Notes: generated from the letters alone by a model not told the origin. DNA of 64,000 bases from Sisyra terminalis (GCA_958496175.1 OY292279.1:13888001-13952000); one strand, 5' to 3'. Shown: positions 21,441-35,989, counted from the first letter of the stretch. Translations and numbers: made by a program.

Positions 21441-24400
21441 AAGATGGTTTTTCCCGAATCCAACCCAACGAATTTAACAATCAGTTCGCCTAGTAGAACA
21501 CGAAAAATTGCGAAAACTGAAAAGTAAATTTATAAAACCACTTAAAAAATATATTTTTATTTAGGAAGTATGTTTTCTTAATAGAAAAGGCATGGATTAT
21601 CAAATGGGTTATATAACAATTTGGTCAAGTTCAGATAATTTCCTTGATCATCCTTGATAATTAAGTAACCAATTTTTTTAATTCTTATAATAAAAGATAT
21701 CTTAGTAATCATTTTGCAAGTTTGGACTAATTATCCACTTACAAATATCCTCCCCCAACTGGTTTATACTTGGTAAAAGTTTATACGTTTGAATCACACT
21801 AGTTATGCCTCCACCATAGGGATAGATGATATTTGACGTATGAACACAAAATAAACAGGTCGATGAAGAAACTTGGTATTAGATGTACCGGAGAGTAATT
21901 TCGTTTTTAAACCTATAGTCATTCAATTGCTATTTATCTGCTTATAAGTTATTGTAATGTGGTACTAAAGCCATTTTATGATAAGGGTGACTTATAAACT
22001 TATAAAAAAATTACCAAATATTTTTTATTCCAAAATCTAAATTGAAATCTGTATCTGTTTTGTATGCTGTTTGAGTTTCACAGGATAGCAAAATAAAGCT
22101 GTTAGTAAAAACATTGTTTATATTTATCTAAGTACAGTAGATGTTAATCAATGCCAAATGGGTTTTTATAAGTTCAAATTCGATCATTTTCATTTCTCCA
22201 ACTGGTACCATCAAAGAATGGCCAAAAATTTAATCAATTAGAAGTTATGGAAGAAAATGGTGACAACTGTATGGCAAAAAATCAAAGAGTCAACCAAATA
22301 TCCAAAAGTTCCCAAAAAGTGTAAACAGAGAAAATTTTATGCTGCAACACGGTAACACAAGATTCTTCTGCAGAAGAAAATCTCCTTAAAAAACTAATAC
22401 GCTAATGGGAGAGGATGATATTGCCGTACCTACTATAATTATTCCAAGTTATTCCATCGAATTTTTGATTATTTGAATCGTAATAACATTTAAAAAGAGG
22501 TAAACAAATTAAAAGCTTAAGTTACGTTCAAAATGTAATTTATCGATATTTTCCTTAGTTAATATTATGTTTTAATATAAATATTTTTAATCGATTTTGA
22601 TATAAATATATCAGCTGATACACTCCATTTCATCTGCATGGCACACAAAAGAGTCACCATTAAAATTAAAAAATGTTAGTAAAGCTATTGCACTTTGAAT
22701 TTCGAATGGATAAGATTTTTAGTGCTTGTTAGTAAAGTTGAACAATTTAGAAATACGTCTTATTCTATGTTGACCAAAAAATTTTTGGTTTGTCTTAAAT
22801 ATCACTATTTCATAGTCAGAAAGTTCTAGTCAAGTATATCATATAGACAAAGTTTAACTGCCAGGATCAAAATAATTTTACGGATCTTGTGATTTTCAAA
22901 ACTATTCATGAATCTAATTTTATAATTAGACTAAATTTAGTGGAAATCTGGAAAAATAGTTGGAAAACTAACGCAAATCTTCGAATCATCATTACAACAA
23001 ACTATTTATACAACTACAAATAGATATAGAAGCCGATTTTTGTTAATTTAAAAAAGCTGGTTTATTAAAGTTGTTTTTGTTTTTTAGTACAATGCATATA
23101 TTTAGAGAGCTTTAGAATTGGAAATTTTCGGAAATATTTTACAAGGAAAAATTCATTATAAAATCGCTGAATAAAGTTTAACCATTAATAAAAGCATTAA
23201 ATTATCAATTTTTGGCAGTTACATTTGACTATATTGTAAATATAAATTATGTAAATGTTGTACAAACTTAAAAACTTTTACCGAATTTTGGTTCCGCAAA
23301 CGTAAAGTGTTGCAAAGTAAATAAGAAAATTGGCCGGGGACCAACACGAAAGAAAAATCATCATAAATCTCGAAAACAATTAGAATAATGGTAAATTCCT
23401 TAGACAACAACCGAATGAAAATTTCTCAATCGTTCCAATTAAATTTTTTATATTATTTTCGAAAGGAAAAAATAAATCAAATCTAAACTCAAAAAAAAAA
23501 ATAAATAAATAAATTTAGTTTTTTAAGAAAATTTGTGAAAAAATTTAAATTGATTTTTTTTTTGGTCCGACATATTTTAAAAATTTAAATTTGAATTTCG
23601 GCCGCTTTCAAAACAAAAACATTAAAAATATCTGAATAAAACATAACAGAATTTAGCGCGATTGGAAAAAAACACAAACCGTTTGTAGATAAATCAAGTT
23701 TTCGACATTAAAGACAAGTACTCGAATTTAAATTAGGAGAATCAATAAAAAGATTATTTTTTCCTGGCGATTTTTTTCACATTGGCGTTTTGAGATTGTT
23801 CAAGGATCTGACAAGAAAAATTAACAATATTTAGATAGTGTTAAGATCGAATTAATCATCGTGTCTATTTTTAATAGTTCGTGTTTTTCTCACACATTTA
23901 TTTTTGGGTGCTCTTATAATGACATTTTGCTGTCATCCCTGTCAACTGGAAGAGGCCTGAAAACCTCTCGTGTTTTTTTGGCTAGTGCCATACCATGTTC
24001 TTGATAGACCCTGTAAATCTCAAATAAACGTGGTACATGTTCAAACGATTTATGGTACACAAAGAAATTACAAATTTCAAAAAATAGGGTCAGACACCAA
24101 AAAATTAAAATTTGAAATTTTATTTCCGTGTGTTCCACTAAATTTGGCCACTATTTGGCATATGCAAAATAGTTTACAAGTTTTACTTGCAAATTTTCTA
24201 TAAATATGTGATTTTCGCTCCAAATCTACTATAAGAAGAAAAATTAAAGAAATCAACCAACTTCAAACTAACAATTGAAAAATTTCACAATTAATTTAAA
24301 AAACGAATACACGGAAGCCTGAAAAAAATTGACACAATTACACACATCGCACGTATTATGAAATACTGCAATATTTCAAAATTGTATAACAATCTCATTT

Positions 24401-24527
24401 CGGAAAATTCATAATTAATACTATAGTAAATTGATAGATTAACCTTGTCATAATTTTCTATGATATTTTTTAAATTATGCACTAAATAAGTATGCTTCTT
24501 TTTAAGCAAAAAAAAACACGAAATTAT

Positions 24528-24790
24528 CATATATTGTGGTCTAATTTATGAAGTATAATTTAATATATTAAATTCATACCATAAACATAAATTTGAACAG
24601 AAGTTCAAATAAAAATATTTTGGACATATTACCCAGATACGTATTTCCATTGCCAAGCAACCTTCCTCAGTGGTCATTAAGTAACTTGGATCGCCCCGTG
24701 ACTGCTTTGTGATGATTCACAACGTGATTCATTGGACAGAAATTGGACCACAATATATTTTATATATTGTATTAATAGTATAACTGTTCA
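24528..24790. mobile_element. Penelope-like terminal element, family C, copy 1
   Basis: It shares about 250 bp with 59154-59548, including ACCATAAACATAAATTTG and the segment AAGTTCAAA. Its ends are weakly inverted (TATATTGTGGTC at the left, GGACCACAATATATT at the right). A hammerhead motif is on the minus strand. The left end is probably truncated. Confidence 0.6.
24630..24676 (-). ncRNA. Hammerhead ribozyme motif, family C
   Basis: On the minus strand, CCA is followed by CTGAGGA (24664-24670; position 7 of the core tolerates any base). Then come one A, stem II GGTTGC with GCAATG (loop TTG; one G-U pair and one mismatch), GAAA, the 8-base palindrome ATACGTAT and cleavage C. TGG after the site pairs with CCA before the core. 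Core positions are intact; stem II has decayed slightly. Confidence 0.55.
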
Positions 24791-25544
24791 AAGTTAGCGA
24801 AAAAAAATTATTCGACGAAATTACCAATTTTGAAGATGTTATAGTATTCTACGATGTGTGCGACATATGTATCGATTGATATTTATAAGTTGGTGTCAAG
24901 TTGTCATTCCATAAATTTTTAATGATTTTATTTTGTACAACTGCTTAGAAAAGTGATAAAAATAACATTCATTAAATTTACAGTTTAAAGTTTTTAGGTC
25001 AATTCTTATAAAAATAGTTTAACACTATACTCTTGAACATTAACTAAAAAAAAGTAAATGTGGCTGCTTTTTCGCGCACCATTTCACCACCCTAAAAATC
25101 CAAAAGTTCTTTTTTTATAACTTAAACTGCAGTTTAGTAAGAAATAGGGAAATAAAAGTTTGCTATAGTTTTATCTTTGAATTTTCCATCAGATATGTAT
25201 AAAAACCGTTTGTAATGTTTTCCTGTAAAAAACTGCCAGAGAAGAAAGTTACTTTCTACCGAAAACTATTATTTTTCATTGATGGGATATATGAACTGTT
25301 AGTATAACTTATTAAAAGCTTCTTGGTTATTAGAATTACCTTCAATACCTTCAATTGCTTTTATTATTATAAACTTTTAGATCAGAAAATTTAAATTTAT
25401 TGAAATTGAGTGAATTTTGTTAGCTTAAAGCAACCGATTTTCTTGGTGTTTAGAATATCAAATATTTTTATTAAAAAATTTCTCCTTAGGTACATAACTC
25501 TATCATGTATATTTTTAGTTCGGTAAGGTAGGATGGCCATTAAG

Positions 25545-25733
25545 TAGGGATGCAAACGATAGGTATATCGATTTTTTCATGCATCTATATGTCGTTCATA
25601 AACATCGATGTTTAATCTTTATCGATTTTCATCGATGTTTGTATAATCATCGATGTTTTTAACATTGATATTTCATTTTTAAAAATATAAATGTTCCAAT
25701 ATTGATGTTTTTACAAGCAATGTTGCATCCATA
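25545..25733. mobile_element. Short inverted-repeat element (hAT-like MITE)
   Basis: The ends TAGGGATGCAA and TTGCATCCATA are inverted with one mismatch. The flanking octamers CCATTAAG and CTTTTAAG match at 6 of 8 positions, as expected for an old 8-bp duplication. The interior has three CATCGATGTTT motifs. No coding content. Confidence 0.5.
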
Positions 25734-28519
25734 CTTTTAAGTGCTACTTTTACTTATCCAGCTAATGGAAAAGATTCGAAAATTGCCACTTCAGATTTAC
25801 GAATTTCAATTTTTAGTTGTTTTTAAAAAACATAAGTCCTAGTAAATAATAAAAAAAAAAGTTAACCTCCGATATACAACATTAATTTGATGGAGAAAAA
25901 TAAGTACTTTGAATATTAATTCACCTAATTGTTTTCTTATAATTGACTTACCCTATTTTCAAAATTAACGATTCAAGTTATTCGTAACCAAATAAAAATT
26001 TAAGTTTTACACCTGCAACTTTAAATACTTTTTATCTTGTACAAAACCATTAAATGATCAAAAGAAAAGATTCAAGGATAATTTGTGAACAATCAAAGAC
26101 GCAAATAATGTCATTGTAAATATCTTTAATGCTTTTGTCATGCAAAACGTCACAAACTTGCAAAATTGTATTTTGCAATTATAAATCTTTCTCCTCATTA
26201 TTTTCTCCATTAGCTCAAATTGTTGACCATTGTTCGTCAATTGAACCAAGGACTGTACGATCATAAGGTGAACATTTTACCGCTCTACATTGATTCCAGA
26301 AAGAAGAGTTACCATAAACCTTCACTCGATTCTTAAAATAGTTGGACCAAATTCTAATTTTGTATGTCACATTTTTGTCTCCGCTTCCCTTTATAATTGT
26401 ACGTCCTTGTTGATCTTCCCTTTTTGTAAGCTCTGTCCGTCCTCGTTTCACCGTTATAGAATTCTTAAGCTATCTTATTATTTATAACAAATGACTCGTC
26501 CATTATTTATCAGTAAGGATGGACGTCCACTGAATACAGAAGACGAAAAACTAAAAGAAAAAAAATAATGAAAAGGTAAGGGGGGACGTCCATAAATAAA
26601 TAAATGACTCAAAGGTGTTCATTGTAGTTTTTGATGTCACTTCCATATTTAAAGTACTTTTGTATGCATAAAATTCTCCACTTTAACACTTATATAATAT
26701 AGATTTACAAGTAAAAGAATTTTTTTTGTTGAAAAAGTCTTTCATCTCTCATTTACTCCACCATTATGTAATAAACATTACTTTCTTCTGTAACTATGCA
26801 AATTTTCAAGAAATTCCAAATAAAAGGGTTTCCAAATCTCTTTGTCATCCTGACCTTGTCAACTAAGCACCGTGTGGCACTGTAGTTTTGGGAGAAATTT
26901 TGAAAAATTTAGTGAACCGATTTTTTTGATATCAACTCTTTTCCTACGGTCAGCTGTGTGACGTCCGTACAAATACGAACGGTGTAAATAAAAAAGGCTA
27001 ACGTTACTGTTAAACAGAACAGAAACATGAACAAAACTAATAAATTATGCTGCATTTAAATAGCGGCCTGTCATCTGGAATATACGTCGTTATAATTTAA
27101 ATGTAGGATTAAGTTAAAGATGAGCAAACGAGGACGATGATAAATTTATATCGAATTCACCATAACGTGCGTGTTACGGATTTAAACTGATTTTTATTGC
27201 TGATTTTGTTTTCATCAGACAAGTTTAATTACTGCAAAAAATCTTACGAAATTTATGCCTTTCTTTTCAATCTTACATGTTTTAATTGCTAAATACCTAC
27301 ATTTTTATGATAGTCTTACAATATTTGTAACTAAGCATGTTTAAACAGTTAGGGTATAGACCTGGAGACCCCCTTAAGCCCGTAGACTAAAACAAGACAT
27401 TCTTTGGTACTCGTAATCCATTGATCTGCTTAGTATACATACGTACTTAAATACACAGACGCAAAACTATTACGCAATGTGTATTTATAAAACGATATAT
27501 CTAAGGTTTAAATAAAAGTATTACAAATTATAAATTAAAGATTTAAAAATCACGTAAATATCTATACTGTTCAGTATAGATATGCATAAAATTTTGAACT
27601 ATTTTCCTATTGAATTCTTTTTCAAACCGATTGGGTTCTTATAAAAAAAGTTAAGGACATTAAAAGTAGTACACTTCACTTTTCGATATTTTTCCATTCA
27701 TATAGATCTGTACTATTTAAATGGAGCTTAACTGTTTCCTGGGGCTACAGTAGATTCTAAAGAAACCTACAAATATCTTAGCACTTTTCCTTTCATAATT
27801 TAGAACTCTTTTCTTGTACTTCTTCAAAATTTACTATGAAACCTCAAACCGTATATATTGAAACACTTATTGCTGAATTTGGAGCCATATATGAACATTC
27901 AGAATCTAACTTTACCCATAAAAACAATTATTAGCTAATTGGATGATGGTGCCCGAGAAAAAATTTGATTGATTAAATAAGGAAATAATTTGGGCCAATT
28001 TACGAAAGTTTTTAGAATTAATTCTAGAATAATAATATAATTATTTGAATATGTAATTCCTATATATTTTAATTTCTTTGGAAAGCAGCTTTCAAAATAA
28101 AGCTCCTTTTTCTTGAGCATACATATTTGTTTCTAAATAAAGAAAGGTGTTTTCATTTTTATCAAATTTTCCTTTCACCTTGTCTCTTGTTAACTATGGT
28201 TAACAATTATTTCGATAATATGATTAAGGAAAATTAAGTCTTAAACTTGTCTTAATCCATTCAGAAATGTAATATAAATTCTGATCTATGAACATCCTGA
28301 CTTCCAAAGGATTTTAATTTTTTTCTGAAGCACCAATTTCTTGATTTTAATAATAATAAATGTTTTATATATATTTTCAAGTCACAATTAATAATCAAGT
28401 TCCCTCTTAACACCAAAGCACGAGAAGAAGAATTCAATATAATTAAACATATAGGTATAACTAACGGATACAACAGATCCTAAAGAAAAATAATATTAAC
28501 ATTGCATTTTCTACAAATA

Positions 28520-28914
28520 ACATCATGAAACTTCTTAAATCATTGGAAAACAATCAAATTATAAAGAAAAATAAAACCGAAATATATAAAATTAAATGTA
28601 GTTCATGAAGAAAAATCTATATTGACCAAACTAGTATATCTTTCGGAACTAAATATACACCAGAATACCTAAGCATACCCAGAAATTTTAGTTCAATAAC
28701 TTCTTCAAATTTTACGAAACAACATTACTACAAAAATCATAAATGTATAAATTTTGAAACAAATTTTCAGCCGCCACATATATGGAAGACAGGATCAAAT
28801 TTTATGAACATCCTGGAAAAATATGAAATAAATAAAACCCACAAATTGGATCCAAATAACATCTTTAACCACAAATTATTTAAAATAAGCATATTATATG
28901 AAATTTATTTATAA
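28520..28914 (+). pseudogene. Penelope-like element reading-frame tail with GIY-YIG-type domain (decayed)
   Basis: One frame reads IYKIKCSS, then a stop, then RKIYIDQTSISFG. This is the pattern of the GIY-YIG nuclease of Penelope-like elements (usually xYKxxCxxCxxxYIGQTxRxF), with the second Cys replaced by the stop and Gly changed to Asp. The PLE C-terminal pattern follows: YYKNHKCINFETNFQPPHIW, a Leu-Glu-Lys-Tyr-Glu-Ile-Asn-Lys run, and HKLDPNNIFNHKLF, ending at TAA (28912-28914). The reverse transcriptase part is absent upstream. A hammerhead remnant follows within 20 bases. Confidence 0.7.
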
Positions 28915-28933
28915 TCGACACAATAAACATTGC

Positions 28934-28990
28934 CTGATGATGACAGCCAAAGAATGTAAAACGCGTTGTATTCAATAAAGAAATAAAGAA
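28934..28990 (+). ncRNA. Decayed hammerhead ribozyme, family A
   Basis: CTGATGATGACAG (28934-28946) and AAAACGCGTTG (about 28959-28969) match family A. The second stem II strand and the cleavage triplet (GTC, here GTT) have changed. AATAAAGAAATAAAGAAATT follows, as in the fold-back copy. Probably inactive. Confidence 0.55.
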
Positions 28991-30179
28991 ATTGAGTCTA
29001 AGACTTATACAATTATTCATTAATTCCTTCATTTTCCAGAACAGATTTCACATTTTTTTCTGACCTTAGCTTTAAAAACAATTTCTACTACATACTTTGA
29101 CCAATTTTTTGAAATATTTTTTGATACATAATATATTTTTTGGAACATATGAACCGTACAAATTCTTTATGTAAAATACTTATTTACGATTTCCATTCTT
29201 TCAGATCCAAATCGATGTATAATGTGAAGGATATATCAGGATGTGGCAGACCAAATAAATTAGCAGTATTTTACTTCATTTATTTCAATTGCAACTTTTC
29301 GTTGGTGTTATTCCAACTTCATTACGACTCCAACTTATTTACGATGCCATCTACATATTTCCCAACTTTGTAAATTGTTTACACAGTACAAACTTTTGAA
29401 AGCCAGGAAACAAAATCTTATCTGGAATCAGATTTTTTGCTTGAGGTTTTCCAAGACGTACGAATTCCCTGACTCGTATGTCTTTTTCCCTGACCCAAAA
29501 AAATCTCATAGTTTTTGCTTCACGATTTAGCCTAGCTATTTGTGTAATAAAAGTTTATACGGTTTTTAAGGAAGAACTAAATAAGAAGTTTATTTATAGG
29601 CATTTCCATTAATAAATAATAAGTTTTCGTTTGACTTACGTTGTCAAAATGAAAGTGGATTATTATACAAGGATCGCTGAAATTTCATTGTTTTTGTTTC
29701 TCTATGTGTTATTTATTACTATTGATCTACGCACTTCTAAAATAATTGGTTTGATAGAAATTAGAAGCCAAGCAAACGTTTATTTAATTCAATAAGTCAA
29801 TGTGATTTAGCCAGAAGAATGATTTAGGTCACTTAAATTTAATTTCACGCTCCCTCTTTGCCAGTTTAGGCTTTGATTCACTGACATTCAAGTATGATTA
29901 ATCATTTTCACCGTGCCAGCGAAAAGAAACCAAAACAAATAAACCATGTAAAAAATATTTAAATGTTGAAAATATATTTTATATCAGGAACTCACTGGCC
30001 TAACATGCTTACAATCCATGTTGAAAAGCTTTGCATTGATGTACATATGCCTCCTTCTACATATGTATATGTAAATGTTGAGTCTCCCTTTCGTTTTTAT
30101 TTTATATTATTTTTTTTATTTGGATTGTCCGTTTTGGATTTTTTTCCTCATCTTCTTTTATGATTTGAGAATGCTTTTA

Positions 30180-30560
30180 AAGATAGCTGGTGAGCAAGAG
30201 AGGGCTAAGTGATGGCGGCAGCGGTGATCAAGGAGGTTGGTTATGTTGTTTCAGTCACATCGGCCAGTTATTTATATTCTTAAATATCCCGTGCTCGGTT
30301 ATTTACGAGGTCATTCTTAGATTTATTACCCACACTGATTCTAATATGCCTCGGATTAAAATCATCAGAATCCCAAAACTTATACGAGAATACGCCTAAC
30401 CCTCTATTCCCGGAGAGTGTTGGTCGATGGTGATCAGCTGAACAGGTAGTTATTGACTTACACCACTATAGGCCAATATTTGGGACATGTAAACAGCAGC
30501 TATTCCCGTTTTATCCGAGGTTGATCTGAGACTATAAATTTGTGGTTTTACATAATTTTT
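30180..30560. promoter_or_regulatory. Candidate intronic regulatory island
   Basis: GC-richer than its surroundings, with GATGGCGGCAGCGG, a forkhead-type TGTAAACA near 30487 and a CCAAT-containing stretch. Frames are open on the plus strand (30190-30399) but no domain is visible. Confidence 0.25.
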
Positions 30561-31830
30561 CTTGTTGGTTTTTTATCGTTTTTTTGAAAAAAGCAGAAAA
30601 ATTTATTGAGCTTTCGTTGTGTATGAATCAAGTGAAATTAGTGAATGATTGCGGGATAATGGTCATTATTTTCGGGCGAGGGATGGGATTTAAGGCTGTG
30701 CTAATAAATTAGGTCTTGGAAAAAATTAAATTTAAATTTTCCACTTATTCAAATATTTCAAAAGAAAAGAATTTATGACCATATCGTTGACAGACTCGTG
30801 ATTTATCGTTGGAGTGAATGTGTGGATTGAAACTTAGTGGCTGAAGAAGGATGCAAGAAATCCAGGAGAATGCCATTTTAATTATTATCAACAACTTTCC
30901 AATCGGCTCAGGCGGGGAGCCGAACTTGTTTGGACTTAGAAAAAAAAAATATGATAAATCGTTATATCGTATATTCAAGACCAAAAATTACATAAGCGAA
31001 AAATTGAAAATTTCTGTACCTACGTCAAGAATAGTGACAAAAATTTTGTTTAGTCCCCTGTCGTTTTTCGACTCTTTACTGTTCCCTGTTATTTTATTTT
31101 ATTTTTTTTTTTCATTGAATCTCACATGTAGAATTAGAAATAAATGTTGGGGAATTTTCCCTGAGCCATATATTCGAACGTTTTTGTAAATAAAACATGG
31201 CGAATGTTGGATGTCTAACGGTTTGAGTGACGTGGACAAGAGAAGTTGTTGGGTTTGTTGGCTCGCGTTTTGAAAACTCGAATTTGTGTAACATTTCTGT
31301 GAGATAAGTTGGAATTGGAAGCGAAGACAACGAAAAATATCTCTCAGTCGCTTGTCACTTTCAAATGAAAAAAATCCAGTGACAAATTAGAGAATTTTTT
31401 AAACAGAAAAATTAACATCACAATAACCCACCAACCAGTAGCCTAGCACCACGAAAATTATACCACTTTTTCCATAAATCAATTTAAGAAAAATTTCCTT
31501 TTCCCTGCTCGAGCTTAAATCAAACAATGGCACAGTTGCGTGCATTTTCCTTGGCATATAAAAATAACCCACCCCCATTTAATCGTTACATACAAGTATA
31601 CTACCCGTTTTGGCCCCAGAATTAAACCAACCACTCCCAACAGTTTTAAATAGTCTACCATAGTTGTCACAATTTTTTTTTAAATCACGCAATGCTTGGT
31701 TTTTTTTCTTTATAATTTTTTTTTTAATTTTTCCTAGGCCTTTTTCTCTTATTCAGGGTGATTTCCACAAGTACCAAGTTTGTATTTGAGTGGTGATTGA
31801 TGATTTGTTTCGCAATGTCAGTCCCACGTT

Positions 31831-31859
31831 CGTCTGTCTGTCTATCTGTCTGTTTGTCT
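31831..31859 (+). repeat. Short TCTG/TCTA microsatellite
   Basis: About seven imperfect tetranucleotide units (TCTG with TCTA and TTTG variants). Confidence 0.8.
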
Positions 31860-33195
31860 AAATCTATATACACATACAGACGTAAAAGCTAGCGTCCTCG
31901 TTCATGTAAATAGTACACGTTTTCACCCCTATGACAACTTAAGAATTTCCATTACAATACCTTCGCAAAAATTCAATAAAACTATATAAAAATAACATCA
32001 AAAACGTACCATCTCAATTACAAAAAGAACCAAGTTCACCTATTAATTAATTAACTAACTACTAACCAAAATTATCACAATAACTCTTAGCGAATTTCTT
32101 AATATTATTGTTTTTAGAAAATTTTATATCACAATGAAATAAACTAGATTTCATTGAAGTTATGCTTCTTTAGGTGAAGAAAAAAATCTATCTGAATTTT
32201 TAAGAAAATGTTTCGCCGTTGCTACAGTAGGAAGTTGTTTCAAACGATAAATGATGAACTTTAAGCGGGTGAAAGATGACCGATTTTTGGGAACAATTTG
32301 CATAGTACTAAAATAACTAAAACCAATAAAACACTCTATTGAGTCGTTCGAGTCGATCTTAGGGCTCGCGTATATTTTTCGATTGTCAGTAAGGGGGACG
32401 AACCGGACTCGATTGTCCCGAACAATCCAGTACCTGATACGAAATTCAAAAATTACAGTCATTACAGCAGACTACAAGTCACCGACATTTGATTTTTTTA
32501 TTTAGAACATAAACATCGTCGAACAAAATATTTTCAAATTTTACTGTCAAAACAATATCCATATTAATACATAACTAGTAATTTCCCGTGAAATATTCAC
32601 CGCCTACTACTGGCACAACTGACAAATGATAAAAATTGACAATTGATTGAATTAAATCAAAATAACTGTAGAAACCATAGAAATAATCATTCAGTTCAAA
32701 TATGAGGCAATGAATATATTTGCCTCACACATATGTGTTTACAATATTTGTTCTCTATCTTTGCCGATATATATGCATACATATTACAAACGTATATCTT
32801 TTATTATTATGAAAAATAAAATACATTAAAAAGAACGATATTTTTGGAAATTATTTAATCGAATATTTAAAATAATGTTAGAGAAATCGATTGATACATT
32901 AAATTACTTGATATTTTTCTATATTTGAATTAAAAATTGGGTTCCATATAGAGTTACAAATAGGTAAATAAAATATACAATTACAATTGTACTTATTTAA
33001 TTTTTACGATGTCGCTATTTAGAATTAATTATACATATCCGTACATGATATTTTATGGCAAGAATCGACTTCTATATGGAAAATGTTTTCAAAGTATTTT
33101 TCGAACATGTGACCTATGGTGTATTGAAAAGCAGTTAAATCATATAATATGTAATATACATTTTGTATAAGTAGCCAAATGTGTATACATATAAC

Positions 33196-33458
33196 CAAGG
33201 CCGGATTCAGGATTTTTTCCTGGGGAGACACAATATCATCTTTCATTTACAAGAGCGTGAAAGGGATCACGAAAAAAAATCGCAATTCCAGTCAGAAATA
33301 GACTAGAGTTCCACAAATGTTCTTTCTGTTACTTTATTCATATATTTTCACAACTTTAATAATTTGATTCGGTTCTAAGTATGTGCTGTTATGGAATCTC
33401 CACAGTACACAAAAATACCCTGGGGGGCACGTGCTCCCCCCCCCCAAATCCGCCCTTG
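33196..33458. mobile_element. Non-autonomous hAT-type element, copy 1
   Basis: The ends CAAGGCCGGATTCAGG and AAATCCGCCCTTG are inverted. The flanking octamers CATATAAC (33188-33195) and CATATTAC (33459-33466) match at 7 of 8. It is closely similar along its length to 37016-37284. No transposase. The 8-bp duplication and GC-rich ends point to hAT. Confidence 0.75.
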
Positions 33459-35989
33459 CATATTACACAGAATGTACAAACGATCAACTGTGTATACATA
33501 CAGTATCAATGTACAAAAAGCAAATTTAAACTTTTATTTGAAAATCAGTAACTTTTCGTACAATATTTACAGCCCAACACTGATGCAGCTGACAAATGGC
33601 AAAAATTAGCAATTAATTGAAATCGAAATGACAGTTGAAACTAATGACATGATAGTTCAAATTTGAGACACTAACTATTATATTTGTATTTCACTCAGAT
33701 GGGTCTGTTTATTGCTATATAGTCTTTGCCCTTGTCTTTGCCGAAACACATACGTTTGGTTATTGTGTATTTTGATATGAAAAACAAATTATGTTTATAA
33801 ATTTATCATATTTTAGCTATCACAAACCACTTATAACTGGTGTAGTAGTTCAGGCACTACAAAGGTAGTGTATTAGGTACTACTAAGAGGCTACGGTAGT
33901 GGGTTGAAAACATCTTTTTAATTACACCAAAGAAGTATAACTTCTCACCCTTTTGCATACTAGTAATTCTTTTTAAAATTTTAATAATAAGTAAAACATA
34001 AAACAAAATTGAGAAAATTCCAAGAGGTAAAAAAATTCACCTGAAGTTTTCCTCAACTGTCCAATAAAACTTCTTTCCGTAAACTGTACGTAATCGTCAA
34101 GTTGATTCAATCTCGAGGGTGTAAATCTATCCCCTTATTTTCGGTGGCATGTTAAGCTCTTCGGGGATTTACTTGTTTGCATTTTAAAAGACATATGTGG
34201 CCAATATAATAATATACTGCCACTTAAATCGGGAACAGCTTGTAAAGAAAATTTTGAAAAGATGAAATTTCACTATTGCCTTAATGATTAAAATGGGAAT
34301 ATTTGATAATTTTAAATGATAATCGAATACTGAGCAAAGCGTAACGAGGGGTTGACTCGATGATGGTTAGATCAACTGGGGTGGTTCTGGGCCAGGGGTT
34401 TGTATTTACGTTGTACACAGAAAAAAAAACGAAATGGCGAGGTGAAAGGATAAGGGATGTCAGGTCGCGGGGTGGTTAGGGAAGCACATCAGAAAGGAAA
34501 TAGACAGACAGTTATAAATGGATAGAAAAATTATCGAAGCATTTCTTATTCGATCCAAATTCTATACAACAAACATCTCTCTGCACCCTTTCCTTCATCC
34601 CTTACATTCGATTCGCATTTATGTGTATATTTTGATTAATCAAAAAGGGGGTGCGCCAGGATTTCTACACATAAAAAAGTGCATTACCCCGAAAAAAGAC
34701 GACTCAAATAACAGTTACAATACTGTGATGTAAATTAATAAAACACAAAAAAAATCAATCATTGATTAAGTATCAATGATATTAAAAACAATTAATAATA
34801 ATTAGGCTAGAAAACATGTGCTTTCTGACATAACGATCAAAAGTGCTATGAATAATTGATGGTCACTTGATAATGATTGAAAACTCGTCCGTCTTTCATT
34901 TGTTACTCTTACAATCATCATCACAATCAATTCTTTGGGCATCTTCTGTTTTATTGGAAGAAAAATTAATTCACAGCACCTACGAACCTATTGACAGACA
35001 TATTATAAAAGTGCAATTTTATTTCATTTTTTTTTCTTTGGAGAAAATAGGGGCAAAGTCGAAGGCCAAAGGAGCCAGGCGATTATCCAAGTTCACGTGC
35101 CCATCAATCAAATCGTTCCAATTTTGATGTATGGATCTGATCGGAAAAGGAAAAAAATTATCAATTACGTGTATTGGTATTTATAAAAAAGATCAATCTC
35201 GACAGTGATAGAAAAAGTATTGGAGATGCAAGTGAATAGGAGGAAGGAAGATCACAATATTCGTCGTTTTATATAATACATGACGAGCTTCTCCTTTGTA
35301 GAAGTAAAAATTTATGATAAATCGATTTTGGACGACGCTAATTATATATAGATATATTTTTTGTGTGTTTATAATCGGCGAATAAATTGGTTTTTAACAA
35401 TCGGGATCAGCTGTGAAACGTATTAAATATCTTATAGATCTATAAATGTCTGTGGATCGTTCTAGATCATTATCTACGTGTATGAAGAAAAGTGTTCGAG
35501 TAATGTATTACCAATGGGAGGCCTTTGTACATACCTAAACTAAAAATAATATCTAGTATTATATATTTCGTACAAGCACTGCAAAAAATTTGATTAAACT
35601 TTTAATTTTAGTTTAATTTAATCAATGAAATATAACAGTTGTAATTGCTCACTAAGACTATAGTTTGCCTTTTTAGTAATTGTAGAAGTGTTAATATTTT
35701 GTATAAACTTAAAAGATTAATTCTGTTACTTTTGATAAAGTTTGCTAACCTTCAGATAATAATTTAAAAGATAAAAATGTATCTGTTCGATAAATTCTAC
35801 ACATTTCTCCTCCACTCTATCCTCTGGATAAAATTTATCTACCAGATATATGTCCCTACCTAGAAGTAAAATACTGGACCTTAGTTCCAATGCTAACTAC
35901 TATTATTAATTACTTAAGTCCTATTCTAAGTACTGACCAAAACACCTCCAAAATTGGTATGCCTTGTGGTCAAAATAAATTATTGACCC

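Noticed and set aside
24007..24030. ACCCTGTAAATCTC stretch similar to the start of miR-10
   Set aside because: Similarity stops after about 12 bases and there is no precursor hairpin.
26215..26451. 78-codon minus-strand frame with charged, protein-like composition
   Set aside because: No domain or splice sites recognised and no relation to neighbours; possibly old transposon sequence, but unsupported.
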